Below, piece after piece: positions 16,940 to 26,000 of a stretch of DNA of 34,107 nt. The notes beneath the pieces are model-generated. The model did no database searches, had not been told where the DNA came from, and saw nothing but the letters and a program-made list of their open reading frames with translations. The position numbers were made by a program, and so were the translations under genes. The stretch's first letter is position 1. The number at the start of each line of letters is the position of its first letter. This DNA comes from Alphaproteobacteria bacterium (GTDB taxonomy: Bacteria; Pseudomonadota; Alphaproteobacteria; UBA7985; JAUIBT01): positions 1 through 34,107 of the forward strand of contig JAUIDR010000037.1 of the NCBI GenBank assembly GCA_030428565.1, given 5' to 3'.

Positions 16940-17539
16940 ATGCCCCGCCCTTTGATCGTCATCGCTCTGGAACAAGAAGCCGATGTCATCGCCGACACCT
17001 TTGATGTGGTGATAACCGGCGTTGGCAAGGTCAATGCCACTCTTGCTCTGACCGCCGCGCTAGAGGCACGCCGCGCGCAAGACCCAAACGCTCTGCCGCC
17101 CTATGTGCTAAACATCGGATCCTGCGGCGGCCATAAGGTGCCTTTGCATCAGATTTTGCCTGTCAGCCAGTTCTTCCAAGCCGACATGGACGTTAGCCCG
17201 CTGGGTCTGGCAGTCGGACAGACCCCGTTTGAGGACGGCCCCGCCGAACTCTTTCCCAGCTTCGACCTGAGCCAAACCGCTATATCCGAGGGCCTAAACG
17301 ACGCCCTGCCCTGTTTTACCGCCGACCGTTTCACGACCCAATCGCCGGTCGATCACGCTTGCCTGTTCGACATGGAGGCCTACGCCCTAGCCAAGGTCTG
17401 CCGCCACTACGCTCTGCCCTTTGCTGCGCTGAAATACGTCACTGATGGCGCCGATGAAGCGGCCGCGAACCACTGGCAAGATAACTTGGCCTCGTGTAAA
17501 GCTGGGCTGACCCACTTGCTCAAGGAGCTGGACGCATGA
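16940..17539 (+). CDS. 5'-methylthioadenosine/S-adenosylhomocysteine nucleosidase-like protein (PNP/UDP family)
   Basis: A 199-residue nucleoside phosphorylase-fold protein, shorter than the ~230 residues of E. coli MTAN. The residues that act in MTA/SAH nucleosidase have counterparts: E11 in VIALEQEAD (E12 in MTAN), the M145-E146 pair in FDMEAYALA, and D169 in VTDGAD. It would split an adenine nucleoside into adenine and a sugar. The overlapping downstream gene encodes adenine phosphoribosyltransferase, which would convert the adenine to AMP, so the pair makes a compact salvage route. Exact substrate (MTA, SAH or another nucleoside) cannot be fixed from sequence. GGAG lies about 14 nt before the ATG, a wide spacing. 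Confidence 0.8.
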   Translation: MPRPLIVIALEQEADVIADTFDVVITGVGKVNATLALTAALEARRAQDPNALPPYVLNIGSCGGHKVPLHQILPVSQFFQADMDVSPLGLAVGQTPFEDGPAELFPSFDLSQTAISEGLNDALPCFTADRFTTQSPVDHACLFDMEAYALAKVCRHYALPFAALKYVTDGADEAAANHWQDNLASCKAGLTHLLKELDA

Positions 17540-18036
17540 GCCAGGATTTTTCGCAGTTACTCACCTCGATCCCCGACTTTCCGCAACCGGGCGTGACCTT
17601 TAAGGATATCTCGCCGCTGTTGCTGCAATCCTTCCCGCAGTTCATTGACGCCATGTCGGAGCGAGTCCTGGACTGGTCCCAGATTGACGCGGTTGCCGGC
17701 ATCGAAGCACGTGGCTTTCCCTTCGCTTCAGCCTTGGCCTACAAGCACAACAAGGGCTTTGTCATGCTCCGCAAGGTTGGCAAGCTGCCTCCGCCGACCG
17801 TGCGCGCCTCATACAAGCTGGAATATGGCGAGGCGACCTTGGAGGCCAAGGCGGGCGAAGGTCGCTTATTGATCGTTGATGACGTGTTGGCGACAGGTGG
17901 CACCATGTGTGCGGCATTCGACTTGACTCGCAAGGCGGGCTATGAGCCCATGTCGTCCATCTCTGCCCTGCGCCTGAGTTTCCTTAATCCAGTGCTTCCC
18001 GAGCAGGCGGCCCACGATTGGATTTTGGACCTCTAA
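17536..18036 (+). CDS. apt: Adenine phosphoribosyltransferase
   Basis: A type I phosphoribosyltransferase of 166 residues that makes AMP from adenine and PRPP. The PRPP-binding signature LLIVDDVLATGGTM occupies 111-124. The Apt-specific GIEARGFPFASALAY segment (55-69) and the flexible-loop KLPPPTVRASYKLEYG region (83-98) are both intact. The N-terminal IPDFPQPGVTFKDISPLL is a clear family marker. Its ATG overlaps the nucleosidase stop (ATGA), implying coupled translation. A strong hairpin follows the stop codon. Confidence 0.97.
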   Translation: MSQDFSQLLTSIPDFPQPGVTFKDISPLLLQSFPQFIDAMSERVLDWSQIDAVAGIEARGFPFASALAYKHNKGFVMLRKVGKLPPPTVRASYKLEYGEATLEAKAGEGRLLIVDDVLATGGTMCAAFDLTRKAGYEPMSSISALRLSFLNPVLPEQAAHDWILDL

Positions 18037-18043
18037 AACCGCT

Positions 18044-18066
18044 GCGGCTGCGTTCGACGTAGCCGC
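18044..18066 (+). other. RNA hairpin between apt and the EamA permease gene
   Basis: GCGGCTGCG (18044-18052) and CGTAGCCGC (18058-18066) pair over nine positions with one G-T pair and a five-base TTCGA loop. No T tract follows, so it is not a classical terminator. It may stabilise the apt message or partly terminate transcription before the permease gene 37 bp further on. Confidence 0.4.
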
Positions 18067-18102
18067 CCTGCTTCGCGCTGGGCCCAACTCTAGGGAGGCC
18101 GC

Positions 18103-19119
18103 ATGCGCTGGCAGGAAAATCAAACCATTGCTGTCAGCCTGTTTGCCCTGGCCATGACCGGCATCGCCCTGAACGACACCTTGATCAAGCTCATGGCGCC
18201 GTCGATTGGACTGCCGCAAATCATGGTGATCCGATCATTCGTTGCAGCGGTGGTGTTCCTTAGCATTTTCCACGTTCGCCGTGACTTGGCCCACTTAGAC
18301 CGGATGGGGTGGCTCGCTTTGAGCCTGCGCGGCATCATGCTCGTGCTCGCCATGAGCCTCTACTTTACCTCGCTGATCATGCTGCCAATCGCCAACGCCA
18401 TGGCGCTGTTCTTCACCGCGCCGCTGTTCATTACCCTGGGCTCGGTGGTCTTGTTCAAAGAACAATTGACCATCTACCGCATTCTGGCGCTGGTGATGGG
18501 GATGATTGGCACTTGGCTAACGCTGCCCAGTTTTGAGCTGGGCGTCAGTTTGGGAGCAGGTTTAGCGCTGGCGTCAGCCGTCTGCTACGCCACGTTCCAG
18601 CTTTTGACGCGCGGCTTTCGCGACTTGGGCTCGACCCTGGCCATGTCCACCGTGCAGACCCTGGCCTATTGCTTGGTTTCGGGCGTTTGGTTGGCCATTA
18701 CAACGTTGGGTTCGTTCTCGCTGGCCGATAGCGAGCTGCTCGGCTTCTTATTGCGCGGCTGGGTTTGGCCGAATTGGAACCAAGCGGGCATGATCGCCAT
18801 TGGCACGATTGCCATGCTGTTTTTATCGGTCGCAGCGCCGCATGCTTACCGCCAGGTTGAAGCCTCAGCCATGGCGCCCTTTGAGTTCAGCACCATCGGT
18901 GCGGGCATCATCTTCGGCATTTTGATACTGGGCGAATGGCCAGACGCCTACGCCTACACCGGGGCCGCCTTGATCGTCGGCGCGGGCCTCTTGATGGTTC
19001 AGCGCGCCCAGGTCCGCCAAATGGAAGCCAACGAAGCACAGAGCAGCCACACGGCGGAAAGCGCGCCGCAAGACGCGCCGGGCGTAGCCACAAAACCTGC
19101 GATCGACGAGACCGCCTGA
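18103..19119 (+). CDS. EamA-family (DMT superfamily) permease
   Basis: A 338-residue inner-membrane protein with about ten hydrophobic segments in two EamA repeats. The first repeat includes IALNDTLIKLMAPSIG and the LPIANAMALFFTAPLFITLG block; the second includes YRQVEASAMAPFEFSTIGAG and ends around ALIVGAGLLMVQRAQ. This family exports or imports small metabolites such as amino acids, nucleotide precursors or methylated amines. A GGAGG 9 bp upstream supports ATG 18103. The last 40 residues form a hydrophilic tail. Its stop overlaps the next gene by one base (TGATG), tying it to the DUF3445 protein. The substrate is unknown. Confidence 0.93.
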   Translation: MRWQENQTIAVSLFALAMTGIALNDTLIKLMAPSIGLPQIMVIRSFVAAVVFLSIFHVRRDLAHLDRMGWLALSLRGIMLVLAMSLYFTSLIMLPIANAMALFFTAPLFITLGSVVLFKEQLTIYRILALVMGMIGTWLTLPSFELGVSLGAGLALASAVCYATFQLLTRGFRDLGSTLAMSTVQTLAYCLVSGVWLAITTLGSFSLADSELLGFLLRGWVWPNWNQAGMIAIGTIAMLFLSVAAPHAYRQVEASAMAPFEFSTIGAGIIFGILILGEWPDAYAYTGAALIVGAGLLMVQRAQVRQMEANEAQSSHTAESAPQDAPGVATKPAIDETA

Positions 19120-19946
19120 TGACGCCTCAAGACCAACCCGTCTACGCCGGTCACGCAAAGCCCTTTAGCTTTGCGCTGGAGCCCTTGTCATTGGAAGACT
19201 GGATCGTCACCGACAGCCAACGCGACGCCCAGCTTGCCGAAAAACAGCGCCTTTTCGACCGCGATCAAGCGGCGGTGTTTTATGAAACCCCCGGCGCGCT
19301 ATCGGCCTGTCTTGAGCTGGAGGCTCTGTTGTCTGAGCTGGGCGCTACGACACACGACGACGATGATAGCGTCCACCCCTTGTGGCGCTGCGCCCGTCAG
19401 GTGCAAGAAGACCTATTGATCTTGCAAGAACAAGCGCCGCAAGAATGGCACCTAACCGCGGCTTCGCTCAGCTTTCCGTCAAAATGGCGCTTGCAGGACA
19501 AGGCGGGCAAGCGTTTGGATGCGATCCATGCGCCGGTTCCTGGCTTTGGTCCTGGCGCGCGCAATGCAAGCATGATGGCGCGCATGTTCACCAAGATGCA
19601 GCCCGATAAGCCTATGCTGCGGCATAACTGGACGCTGGACAGCCAAGCCCAGCTTTACCGCCCAGATGGCGCGCCGCTATCGGGGCCCGCGGCCGAGCCG
19701 CTGCGCCTGGTTCGCGTCGAGCGTCAGACCCTGGTAAAACTGCCGCGCAGCCGCGCCATCGTCTTTGGCATTCATATCTATCTGGACCCGCTAGAAGCCC
19801 TAGCCGACCAACCGGTGATCGTCCAACAGGTCATCGAGCAGCTGCGCAAGCTCACGCCAGATCAAGCCCTGTATAAGTGCTTTGCTTGCGGCGTTGATCC
19901 GGCAATCCAGCAACTCGAATGCCTTCTAGCCTCGCAATCGACTTAG
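19119..19946 (+). CDS. DUF3445 / heme-dependent oxidative N-demethylase (HODM) catalytic-subunit-like protein
   Basis: From ATG 19119 (TGATG overlap with the permease) the protein has 275 residues. Family features include HPLWRCARQVQEDLLILQ, then LSFPSKWRLQDKAGKRLDAI followed by HAPVPGF, and the C-terminal LRLVRVERQTLVKLPRSRAI with FGIHIYLDPLEAL. These match DUF3445, the family of the heme-dependent subunit of HODM, which removes methyl groups from secondary amines such as dimethylamine. Genes for the HODM reductase, ferredoxin and tetrahydrofolate-binding subunits are not seen here. The protein may work alone, borrow partners, or have a different substrate. The open frame reaches further upstream, inside the permease gene, but the region before 19119 is a shadow. 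Confidence 0.8.
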   Translation: MTPQDQPVYAGHAKPFSFALEPLSLEDWIVTDSQRDAQLAEKQRLFDRDQAAVFYETPGALSACLELEALLSELGATTHDDDDSVHPLWRCARQVQEDLLILQEQAPQEWHLTAASLSFPSKWRLQDKAGKRLDAIHAPVPGFGPGARNASMMARMFTKMQPDKPMLRHNWTLDSQAQLYRPDGAPLSGPAAEPLRLVRVERQTLVKLPRSRAIVFGIHIYLDPLEALADQPVIVQQVIEQLRKLTPDQALYKCFACGVDPAIQQLECLLASQST

Positions 19947-19977
19947 CCTCGCAATCGACTTAGCCTCCCATCGACTC
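19928..19977 (+). repeat. 17-bp tandem repeat, three copies, over the DUF3445 stop codon
   Basis: AGCCTCGCAATCGACTT occurs exactly at 19928-19944 and 19945-19961, followed by a 16-bp diverged copy to 19977. The TAG stop (19944-19946) spans the junction of the first two copies. The unit length is not a multiple of three. Confidence 0.9.
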
Positions 19978-20024
19978 AGCGAAAACCGCGAGCCATGGCC
20001 GCCCATGGCGTGTCTGAACGTGCC

Positions 20025-22808
20025 CTAGAATTCCACTTGAAACGAGTCCGGCGGACGCACGGTGACGTCCGGCTCGCTTGGCTCCAAGGAAGCAAAGATT
20101 GCATCGCGCAGCCGCTGCTGACGCTCTGGCGAGGTGATCTTGCCGCCTAAAGGATCAACCACATAGAAGGCATCGCTAAAGCGCGTTCCAAAGGACGCGA
20201 TTTTGGCGTTTTGGATCGACAAGCCCTCCTGGCTGATCTCAAAGGCGATGCGATACAAGACCCCGGTTCGATCGTGGCCTGAGACTTCGATCAGTGTCTG
20301 GCTGGCCGAGGCCCGGTTATCGAACGTGACCTGGGTCGGAATGGCGAAGACCTCCATGCGCCGATCACGCCATGCGGGTTCGTTCTGCTTCAACTCTTCT
20401 GCGATATCGACCTTTGTCTCCAGAACACGGCGAACACTCGCCTCGGCGGCTTGCTGTTCGTTGCGGGTCAAGCGCCCCTCGCTGCCCGCCTTTCGGACCC
20501 AGAAAGTATCCAGCGCCATACCGTTGTTTAGCGTGTGCGCCCGGCCTTGTTCGATGGAAAGTCTGCGCAGCGACATCGCGCCCGCCAGGGTCGCAAACAC
20601 GCCTGCATGACCGGGTGTGTAGACGGTCGCGACGGTCAAATCACGTTCCTCGTCATAGCGCCAGTCAAAGGCCAACAAAGCGTCGGGATCGCGCGCCAAA
20701 AGCTTGGCGTGGGCCGCCAGGTTGGGCGGGCGGTAGGAGAGCCAATAGGCCTCGTGGCCAAGGTCAAAATAGTGGTCCAATTGCTCGTCGCTCAATTTGT
20801 TGCCCACCAAGCGGCGCACTTCTTTTAGCCGGGTATCTTTGCGCTCGGCGCGCACTTCTTTGTGCTCCTTGCCCTCCAACAAATCCGCCGTGTGCCGGAA
20901 AGCGTGGCGTTGCAGCGCGGCTTTCCACGCGGTATAGCGCCCTGGCCCTACCGCCATGACATCGGCGACCGTCAGGATATTGAGCAACCGCAGGCGTTCC
21001 AAACTGCCGACCGTCTCGGCCAAATGGCGGATGGTGGCCGGGTCTTCCAAATCGCGCTTTTGGCTGGCGTCCGACAGGGTGAGATGCTCACGCACCAGGA
21101 AGGCGACCGTCTCGGTCTGGTCCGCGCTCATGCCAAAGCGTGGACAAAGCTGCTCGGCAATTTGGGCGCCCAGGATGGAATGATCTTGCCCCCGCCCCTT
21201 AGCGATATCGTGCAAAAACATGGCGACGTAGAGCGCGCGACGCTCTTTGATTTTGTGGATTATTTCACTGGAGAGCGGGGCCTCATCCTCAAGATTTCCG
21301 CTCTCAATTTGGTGCAAGAAATCCACCGCAAAGATGCTGTGCTCATCGACAGTATAGTGATGATAGCGATCAAATTGCATCATGCCCGTGACCCGCTCGA
21401 AATCGGGCACGAAACGCCCTAGAACGCCGCTCTCACTCATACGAGTTAAGATGCGACGCGGGCTCTCTGATTTGGCGGTCAAAATCTCTAAGAACAAAGC
21501 ATTAGCTTTGGCATCGTTGCGCAACCGGTCGTCGATAAGGTTTAGTTTTTGCGCCAGCAGCCGCATGGTGGCGGGTTGCACTTCGCGCTGAGAGCGCTGA
21601 GCCACCTGGAAAATGCGGATCATATCGCGTGGCTTTTGGTCGAAAGCATCCTTGCTGGCGACCGCCACTCGATTGGCCACCAATTGAAACCCGTCCAGGG
21701 TCTGGCCGCGCTGGTGCTGACGCTTGAAAGGCCAAAGCTTTTCGAACCACGGTTGGCGGTCCGCGCGCTCGTCCAAATCGGCGAGCAGCCAATTTGACAA
21801 AATGCCAATGTTCTTGGCCGTCAAAAAATAGTGGCGCATGAAGCGCTCAACAGCCATCACGCCCTCGACCTCGTCATCGCGAAATCCCAAGCGCTGAGCA
21901 ATGGCTTGCTGCTTGTCGAAGGTCAATTTTTCTTCGGCGCGGCCTGCGGCCATATGCAAGTGAAAACGCAGCGTCCATAGGAAGTTTTCGCCGCGCTCCA
22001 AGGTCGCTCTCTGGCCTTCGTCCAAGACGCCCTTTGTCTGCAAATCGCGGATCGTATCAATGCCGTGAGCCTCGCGCGCGATCCACATGAGGCTCTGAAG
22101 GTCGCGAAAGCCGCCCTTACCCTCTTTGATGTCCGGCTCCAGGGCATAACGCGCGTTGCCCGCCCTCTTATACCGCTGCTTTCGTTCAGCCAATTTCGCA
22201 GCGATGAAATCCTTGGCGTCCGATTTGCGCAGCTTGGCAAAGCGCGCCATTAGCTCTTCGAATAGCGGTTTTGAACCAACCACCAAGCGCGCATCCGCCT
22301 GTGCGGTTCGGATCGTCCAATCCGCGCGACATTGCTCGATGGTCTGGCCGGGGGTGCGGATAGTGTGCCCGACCTTGAATTTAAAATCCCACAAGAAATA
22401 GAGAATGAAGTTGATCGCTTCGTTCAGCGTGGCATCGACATCAGCGGGCACCAAGAACAGCAGATCGATATCCGAATAAGGCGCCATGAGTGCGCGACCA
22501 TAGCCCCCAACCGCGACCAGTGCTACTTGCTCCAACTCGGCCTCGGGGGCGCAGATCAGCGCCAAAGCATGCAGGCGGCGCAAGAGCCCGTCGGTGATTT
22601 CAGCCAACTGAGCCGCCGCATCGGCGCCCCATTGCGCGCCTTCGTCAAAAGGCTGCATGACCTGGCGGCGAGCGTCCTGCAAGCTGGCGCTGTAGATTTC
22701 GAACAGGGCCTGGCGTGCTTTAGGGTCCGGCAATTGTTCGGCTAGTTTCGTTAGTCGCTCGGTGTCTGGCTCGATTTCGGCCAGGCAACGATCAAACAGG
22801 CTTGTCAT
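20025..22808 (-). CDS. glnD: Bifunctional uridylyltransferase/uridylyl-removing enzyme GlnD
   Basis: A 927-residue nitrogen sensor that uridylylates PII proteins when glutamine is low and removes UMP when it is high. The nucleotidyltransferase motif VGGYGRALMAPYSDIDLLFL spans 100-119, with catalytic D113 and D115. An HD domain follows the middle region, seen as MFLHDIAKGRGQDHS near residue 550, and performs the removal reaction. Two C-terminal ACT domains start at VATVYTPGHAGVFATLAGAM and LIEVSGHDRTGVLYRIAFEI and sense glutamine. Length and domain order are complete. It converges on the DUF3445 gene, with 78 bp between the stops, and has a 12-bp tandem repeat shortly upstream of its start. 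Confidence 0.98.
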   Translation of the reverse strand: MTSLFDRCLAEIEPDTERLTKLAEQLPDPKARQALFEIYSASLQDARRQVMQPFDEGAQWGADAAAQLAEITDGLLRRLHALALICAPEAELEQVALVAVGGYGRALMAPYSDIDLLFLVPADVDATLNEAINFILYFLWDFKFKVGHTIRTPGQTIEQCRADWTIRTAQADARLVVGSKPLFEELMARFAKLRKSDAKDFIAAKLAERKQRYKRAGNARYALEPDIKEGKGGFRDLQSLMWIAREAHGIDTIRDLQTKGVLDEGQRATLERGENFLWTLRFHLHMAAGRAEEKLTFDKQQAIAQRLGFRDDEVEGVMAVERFMRHYFLTAKNIGILSNWLLADLDERADRQPWFEKLWPFKRQHQRGQTLDGFQLVANRVAVASKDAFDQKPRDMIRIFQVAQRSQREVQPATMRLLAQKLNLIDDRLRNDAKANALFLEILTAKSESPRRILTRMSESGVLGRFVPDFERVTGMMQFDRYHHYTVDEHSIFAVDFLHQIESGNLEDEAPLSSEIIHKIKERRALYVAMFLHDIAKGRGQDHSILGAQIAEQLCPRFGMSADQTETVAFLVREHLTLSDASQKRDLEDPATIRHLAETVGSLERLRLLNILTVADVMAVGPGRYTAWKAALQRHAFRHTADLLEGKEHKEVRAERKDTRLKEVRRLVGNKLSDEQLDHYFDLGHEAYWLSYRPPNLAAHAKLLARDPDALLAFDWRYDEERDLTVATVYTPGHAGVFATLAGAMSLRRLSIEQGRAHTLNNGMALDTFWVRKAGSEGRLTRNEQQAAEASVRRVLETKVDIAEELKQNEPAWRDRRMEVFAIPTQVTFDNRASASQTLIEVSGHDRTGVLYRIAFEISQEGLSIQNAKIASFGTRFSDAFYVVDPLGGKITSPERQQRLRDAIFASLEPSEPDVTVRPPDSFQVEF

Positions 22809-22829
22809 AACTAGGGGCTGTGTCCAATG

Positions 22830-22865
22830 GGTTGGTTTTCCGGTTAGTTTTCCGGTTAGTTTTCC
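22830..22865. repeat. 12-bp tandem repeat, three copies, upstream of glnD
   Basis: GGTTAGTTTTCC occurs exactly at 22842-22853 and 22854-22865, and once with a single mismatch at 22830-22841. The array lies 22-57 bp before the glnD start codon, in its likely leader or promoter. Confidence 0.85.
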
Positions 22866-22963
22866 GGCAACTTAGAACATGGTGCTGCACTTGGAAAGCG
22901 TGCCCTCAAACAGCGCCCTGAGTCTTGCGATTTTTGTAGGTGGCATAAAAACAAAAAGGCCAA

Positions 22964-22995
22964 ACAAAAAGGGCAGCCCTTAAGGCCGCCCCTTT
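22964..22995 (-). terminator. Rho-independent terminator after the coiled-coil gene
   Basis: On the minus strand AAAGGGGCGGCC and GGGCTGCCCTTT form an 11-bp stem with one bulged G, followed by a run of five T. It starts about 30 bp after the stop codon of the 1032-residue coiled-coil gene and separates it from glnD. Confidence 0.8.
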
Positions 22996-23025
22996 GCGTG
23001 TCCATGCAACGGTCTTGCGCCGTGC

Positions 23026-26000
23026 TTAGGCTGCGCGCGTGCCCTGGCTGAGCGCATCACGCAAATAGAGGTAGAGCTTGCCCACATCGGCGGTCAGGAC
23101 CGTGGTGTGCATCAAGCGGCTGGAATCGGCGTCCAGGGCCAAGCGCAGCAAGCGTTCGCAGGCGGTCATAAAGGCGTCGGCGCTGGCGCGGAACTCCTTG
23201 TCGCTTGCGTACTTGTTGCGAATGGCGCCATCGGCGTCGCCGCGCATACCCAGCAGGCGGCGCACGGATACGCTGCGATCACCCGAATTGATGGCCTGCA
23301 ACACCTTGTTGGGCAATTGGCCCTGCAAGATTGTATCGACGTCGATCGCCGCGTCTTGCAGCTTGGCCACCAGCTCTGAAGCCGTCCGCAAGAAGGATGA
23401 CTTTTGGCCCTCATTGAGCGCATCTATCAGATGCTGCGCCCGTGCTTGCGCCTCTTCCGATTGGGCAGAGAGCTTAGCAGACTGCTGGTCAGCGACCGCC
23501 GCCATGTTTTCAAGCGTGGTGTTGAGGTCGGCGACCTGTGCGCTGACTTCTGACAGAGAGGCCCCCATGTTTTCACGGGTGGCCGACCAACGCTCGAAGG
23601 TCTCCTTGCTCAGGTGATCCAAGCGCAGCAGATCATCTTCGGCTTCATTGCTGACGTCCACGGCGAACTTGTGCGCGGTCTCCAGGTGGCTGGTCGCGAC
23701 CTGAGCCAGCGTGCGCAGGCGGTCTTCGACATGATCAACCACTTTACCGGTCTGATCGGTCGATTCAGCCAGCATTGCCGCGCGTTCTTCGATGGCGCGG
23801 GTCAGCTCACCACCTGTCGCGTGGAAGCTGGAAAGTAGCGACTGCAACTGATTGACCTGCGTCTGCACCGTCTCGGCCTGGCTGTCCAAGTTGTCGCCAA
23901 CACGATCGACTTGCTCATCAACCGCGGTAACACGGCGCTCGATCCGGCCCGCCATCTCTTCTAGCTCTTGAATGATCGAGCGAATTTGCTGACGCTGCGC
24001 CCCATAGGACTCGCCGGTCTGCTTAAGAACCGACAGCGCTTCTTGGGCACTGGTGGCCATGCGCTCTGCCAACTCTGGCACCTCGCGGCCTTGGGCGATC
24101 AATTTAGAAATCGCGGTATCGCTGGCTTCAGACATATCGACGGCGAAGCTGTTCAACAGGCGGCGCATATCTTCGGCGACCTTGTCGATGCCCTCGCGCA
24201 TGCCAGCCTCGGTGCGGGCTACCGATTCTTCGGTGATGCGCGCACGCTCCTCAACAGTATCGAACAGATTGACCAGACGGGCAGAGACGCGCTCGGCTGC
24301 ACGGTCCGCCAGGTGTTCGCTCTGACGCGCGGCAACTTCGGTCTGCTGCTCGACGGCGTGGCTGACGCGATAAGCCGACTGCGAGACCTCGCTTTCGAAT
24401 TCGCTTAAGGCCTGTTCGGCGGCGCCCAACACCTGATCGGTCGCGTTGCGCAGCTTGTGGAACCAGGCATCGGCTGCTGCGTCAATCGCTTGCTGATTGA
24501 CCTGATCGACTTGCTGCAAAGTACGGCGCAGTGTTTCAATTTCACCACCAACGGCGTGCATCTTCTCGCCAATCATGGCGATGACTTCACCCATCTGCGA
24601 TTCGATTTGGCCGGCCATATCCTCGGTCAGCCCGCTCAAATGCTGATCCAGCTGCTTGCGGCGCTTGTCGAAGCCCATCAGGCGCAGATCCATGGCTTTG
24701 GTGGCCTCTTGGGTGTGGGTCATCAAGCTGGCGCCCACGTAATCGCTCTGCTCGCGCAGGCCGCCCATTCGCTGTTCGAGGCCCAGGATGATCTCTTCGC
24801 TAGACTGTGCAATGCTATGGGTCATGCGCTCTGCCATGCTCGCCAAAGCTTCTTCCAAGCGGCTGGCGTCGTACTCGGCGCCTGAGAAGCTCTCGCGCAC
24901 ATTGGCCGAGATACGCTCTAAGCGGCCGTTCAACTCGTGCATCATCTGAGCAGCCAAGTCGTTTTGACGATCAAAGACCGACTGCATCATGCCGCGCGCT
25001 GACTGGCTGGTCTGGCCCAGCAGATTAGCGGCTTTTTGTGATTCAGCGATCAGCCCTTGCAGGTCTTTAGCAATGCCCTTGGCCGCGCCTTTGGATAGTT
25101 CATCCAGCATGCCAGCCAGTTGGTCCAACTGCTGGGCCTGCTGTGCGAAGGTCTGCTGCATCGACTGGCTGCGCTCTGCCATGGCTGAGGCGGTGTCAAC
25201 AGCGGCGTGCAAGTGGCGGCTCAAGCCATCCTCCAACTCGGCCGACTTCTTGGCGGCGGTGGCGCCCAGCTTTTCGATGGAGTCGATTTGCTTGGGCAAG
25301 TTCGCACCCAGGTGCGCGAGTTGCTGATTGGTGTGACTGACCACTGCGCCCAGCTCTTGGCTGTGGTAGGACACCGCCTGCTTGGTCTCAGCAGACAGAG
25401 CCTGTGCGGCTTCAAAGCCCTCAGCGGCCTCGTCCAACTGGGTCTCTAGGCTCTGGATCAGGCTGGCCATCTCACCGGCGCTCTTTTGAATGCGCTCTTC
25501 GACCAACTTGATGGGATCTGCTAAACGGTCGATGACCTCGCTGCTGGCTTCGCGGCTTTTCTCGGTCGCCGCCTCCAAACTCGTCAACAGTTCGTCGGCG
25601 CTTTTCTTGTTGCTCTCCAAGGCTTTAGCTTGATTAGCAAGGCCTTGGCTCAGCTTGTCGTTCTGCGCGTCCAGGCTGCCGCCCAGGGCTTCGACCTTGG
25701 CACGACCGGCGTCGATGTCACCGTTCATCTTGGTCAAGGTCTCGGCCAGGGACTTGCACGACGCTTCAAAGCCCTTGGCTTCGCTGCGGAACGCTTTGGT
25801 GATGGCTTTGATGTGATTGTCGGTATTTTCCGGCAGCAATTGCACGCGCTTGAGCGCATCAATCTGCTGGCTCAAGGTTTCGAACTGCTCTTGCGACACG
25901 CCCCCATCGGCAGCGACGACCGCGCTCGAGCGGCCCTTGGTCAGGCTGCGCAAGGCCATTAGTGGCAGCGCAAAGCCGACGATGACCATGCAGATTTCAG

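Noticed and set aside
19993-20008. Two CCATGG palindromes between the DUF3445 and glnD stops
   Set aside because: Short self-complementary words with no T tract; too weak to call a terminator.
20862-21422. Plus-strand open frame of 186 codons opposite glnD
   Set aside because: Lies opposite the HD domain of glnD and shows no independent protein features.
23078-23617. Plus-strand open frame of 179 codons opposite the coiled-coil gene
   Set aside because: Ser/Ala/Arg-rich mirror of coiled-coil codons; no start signal.
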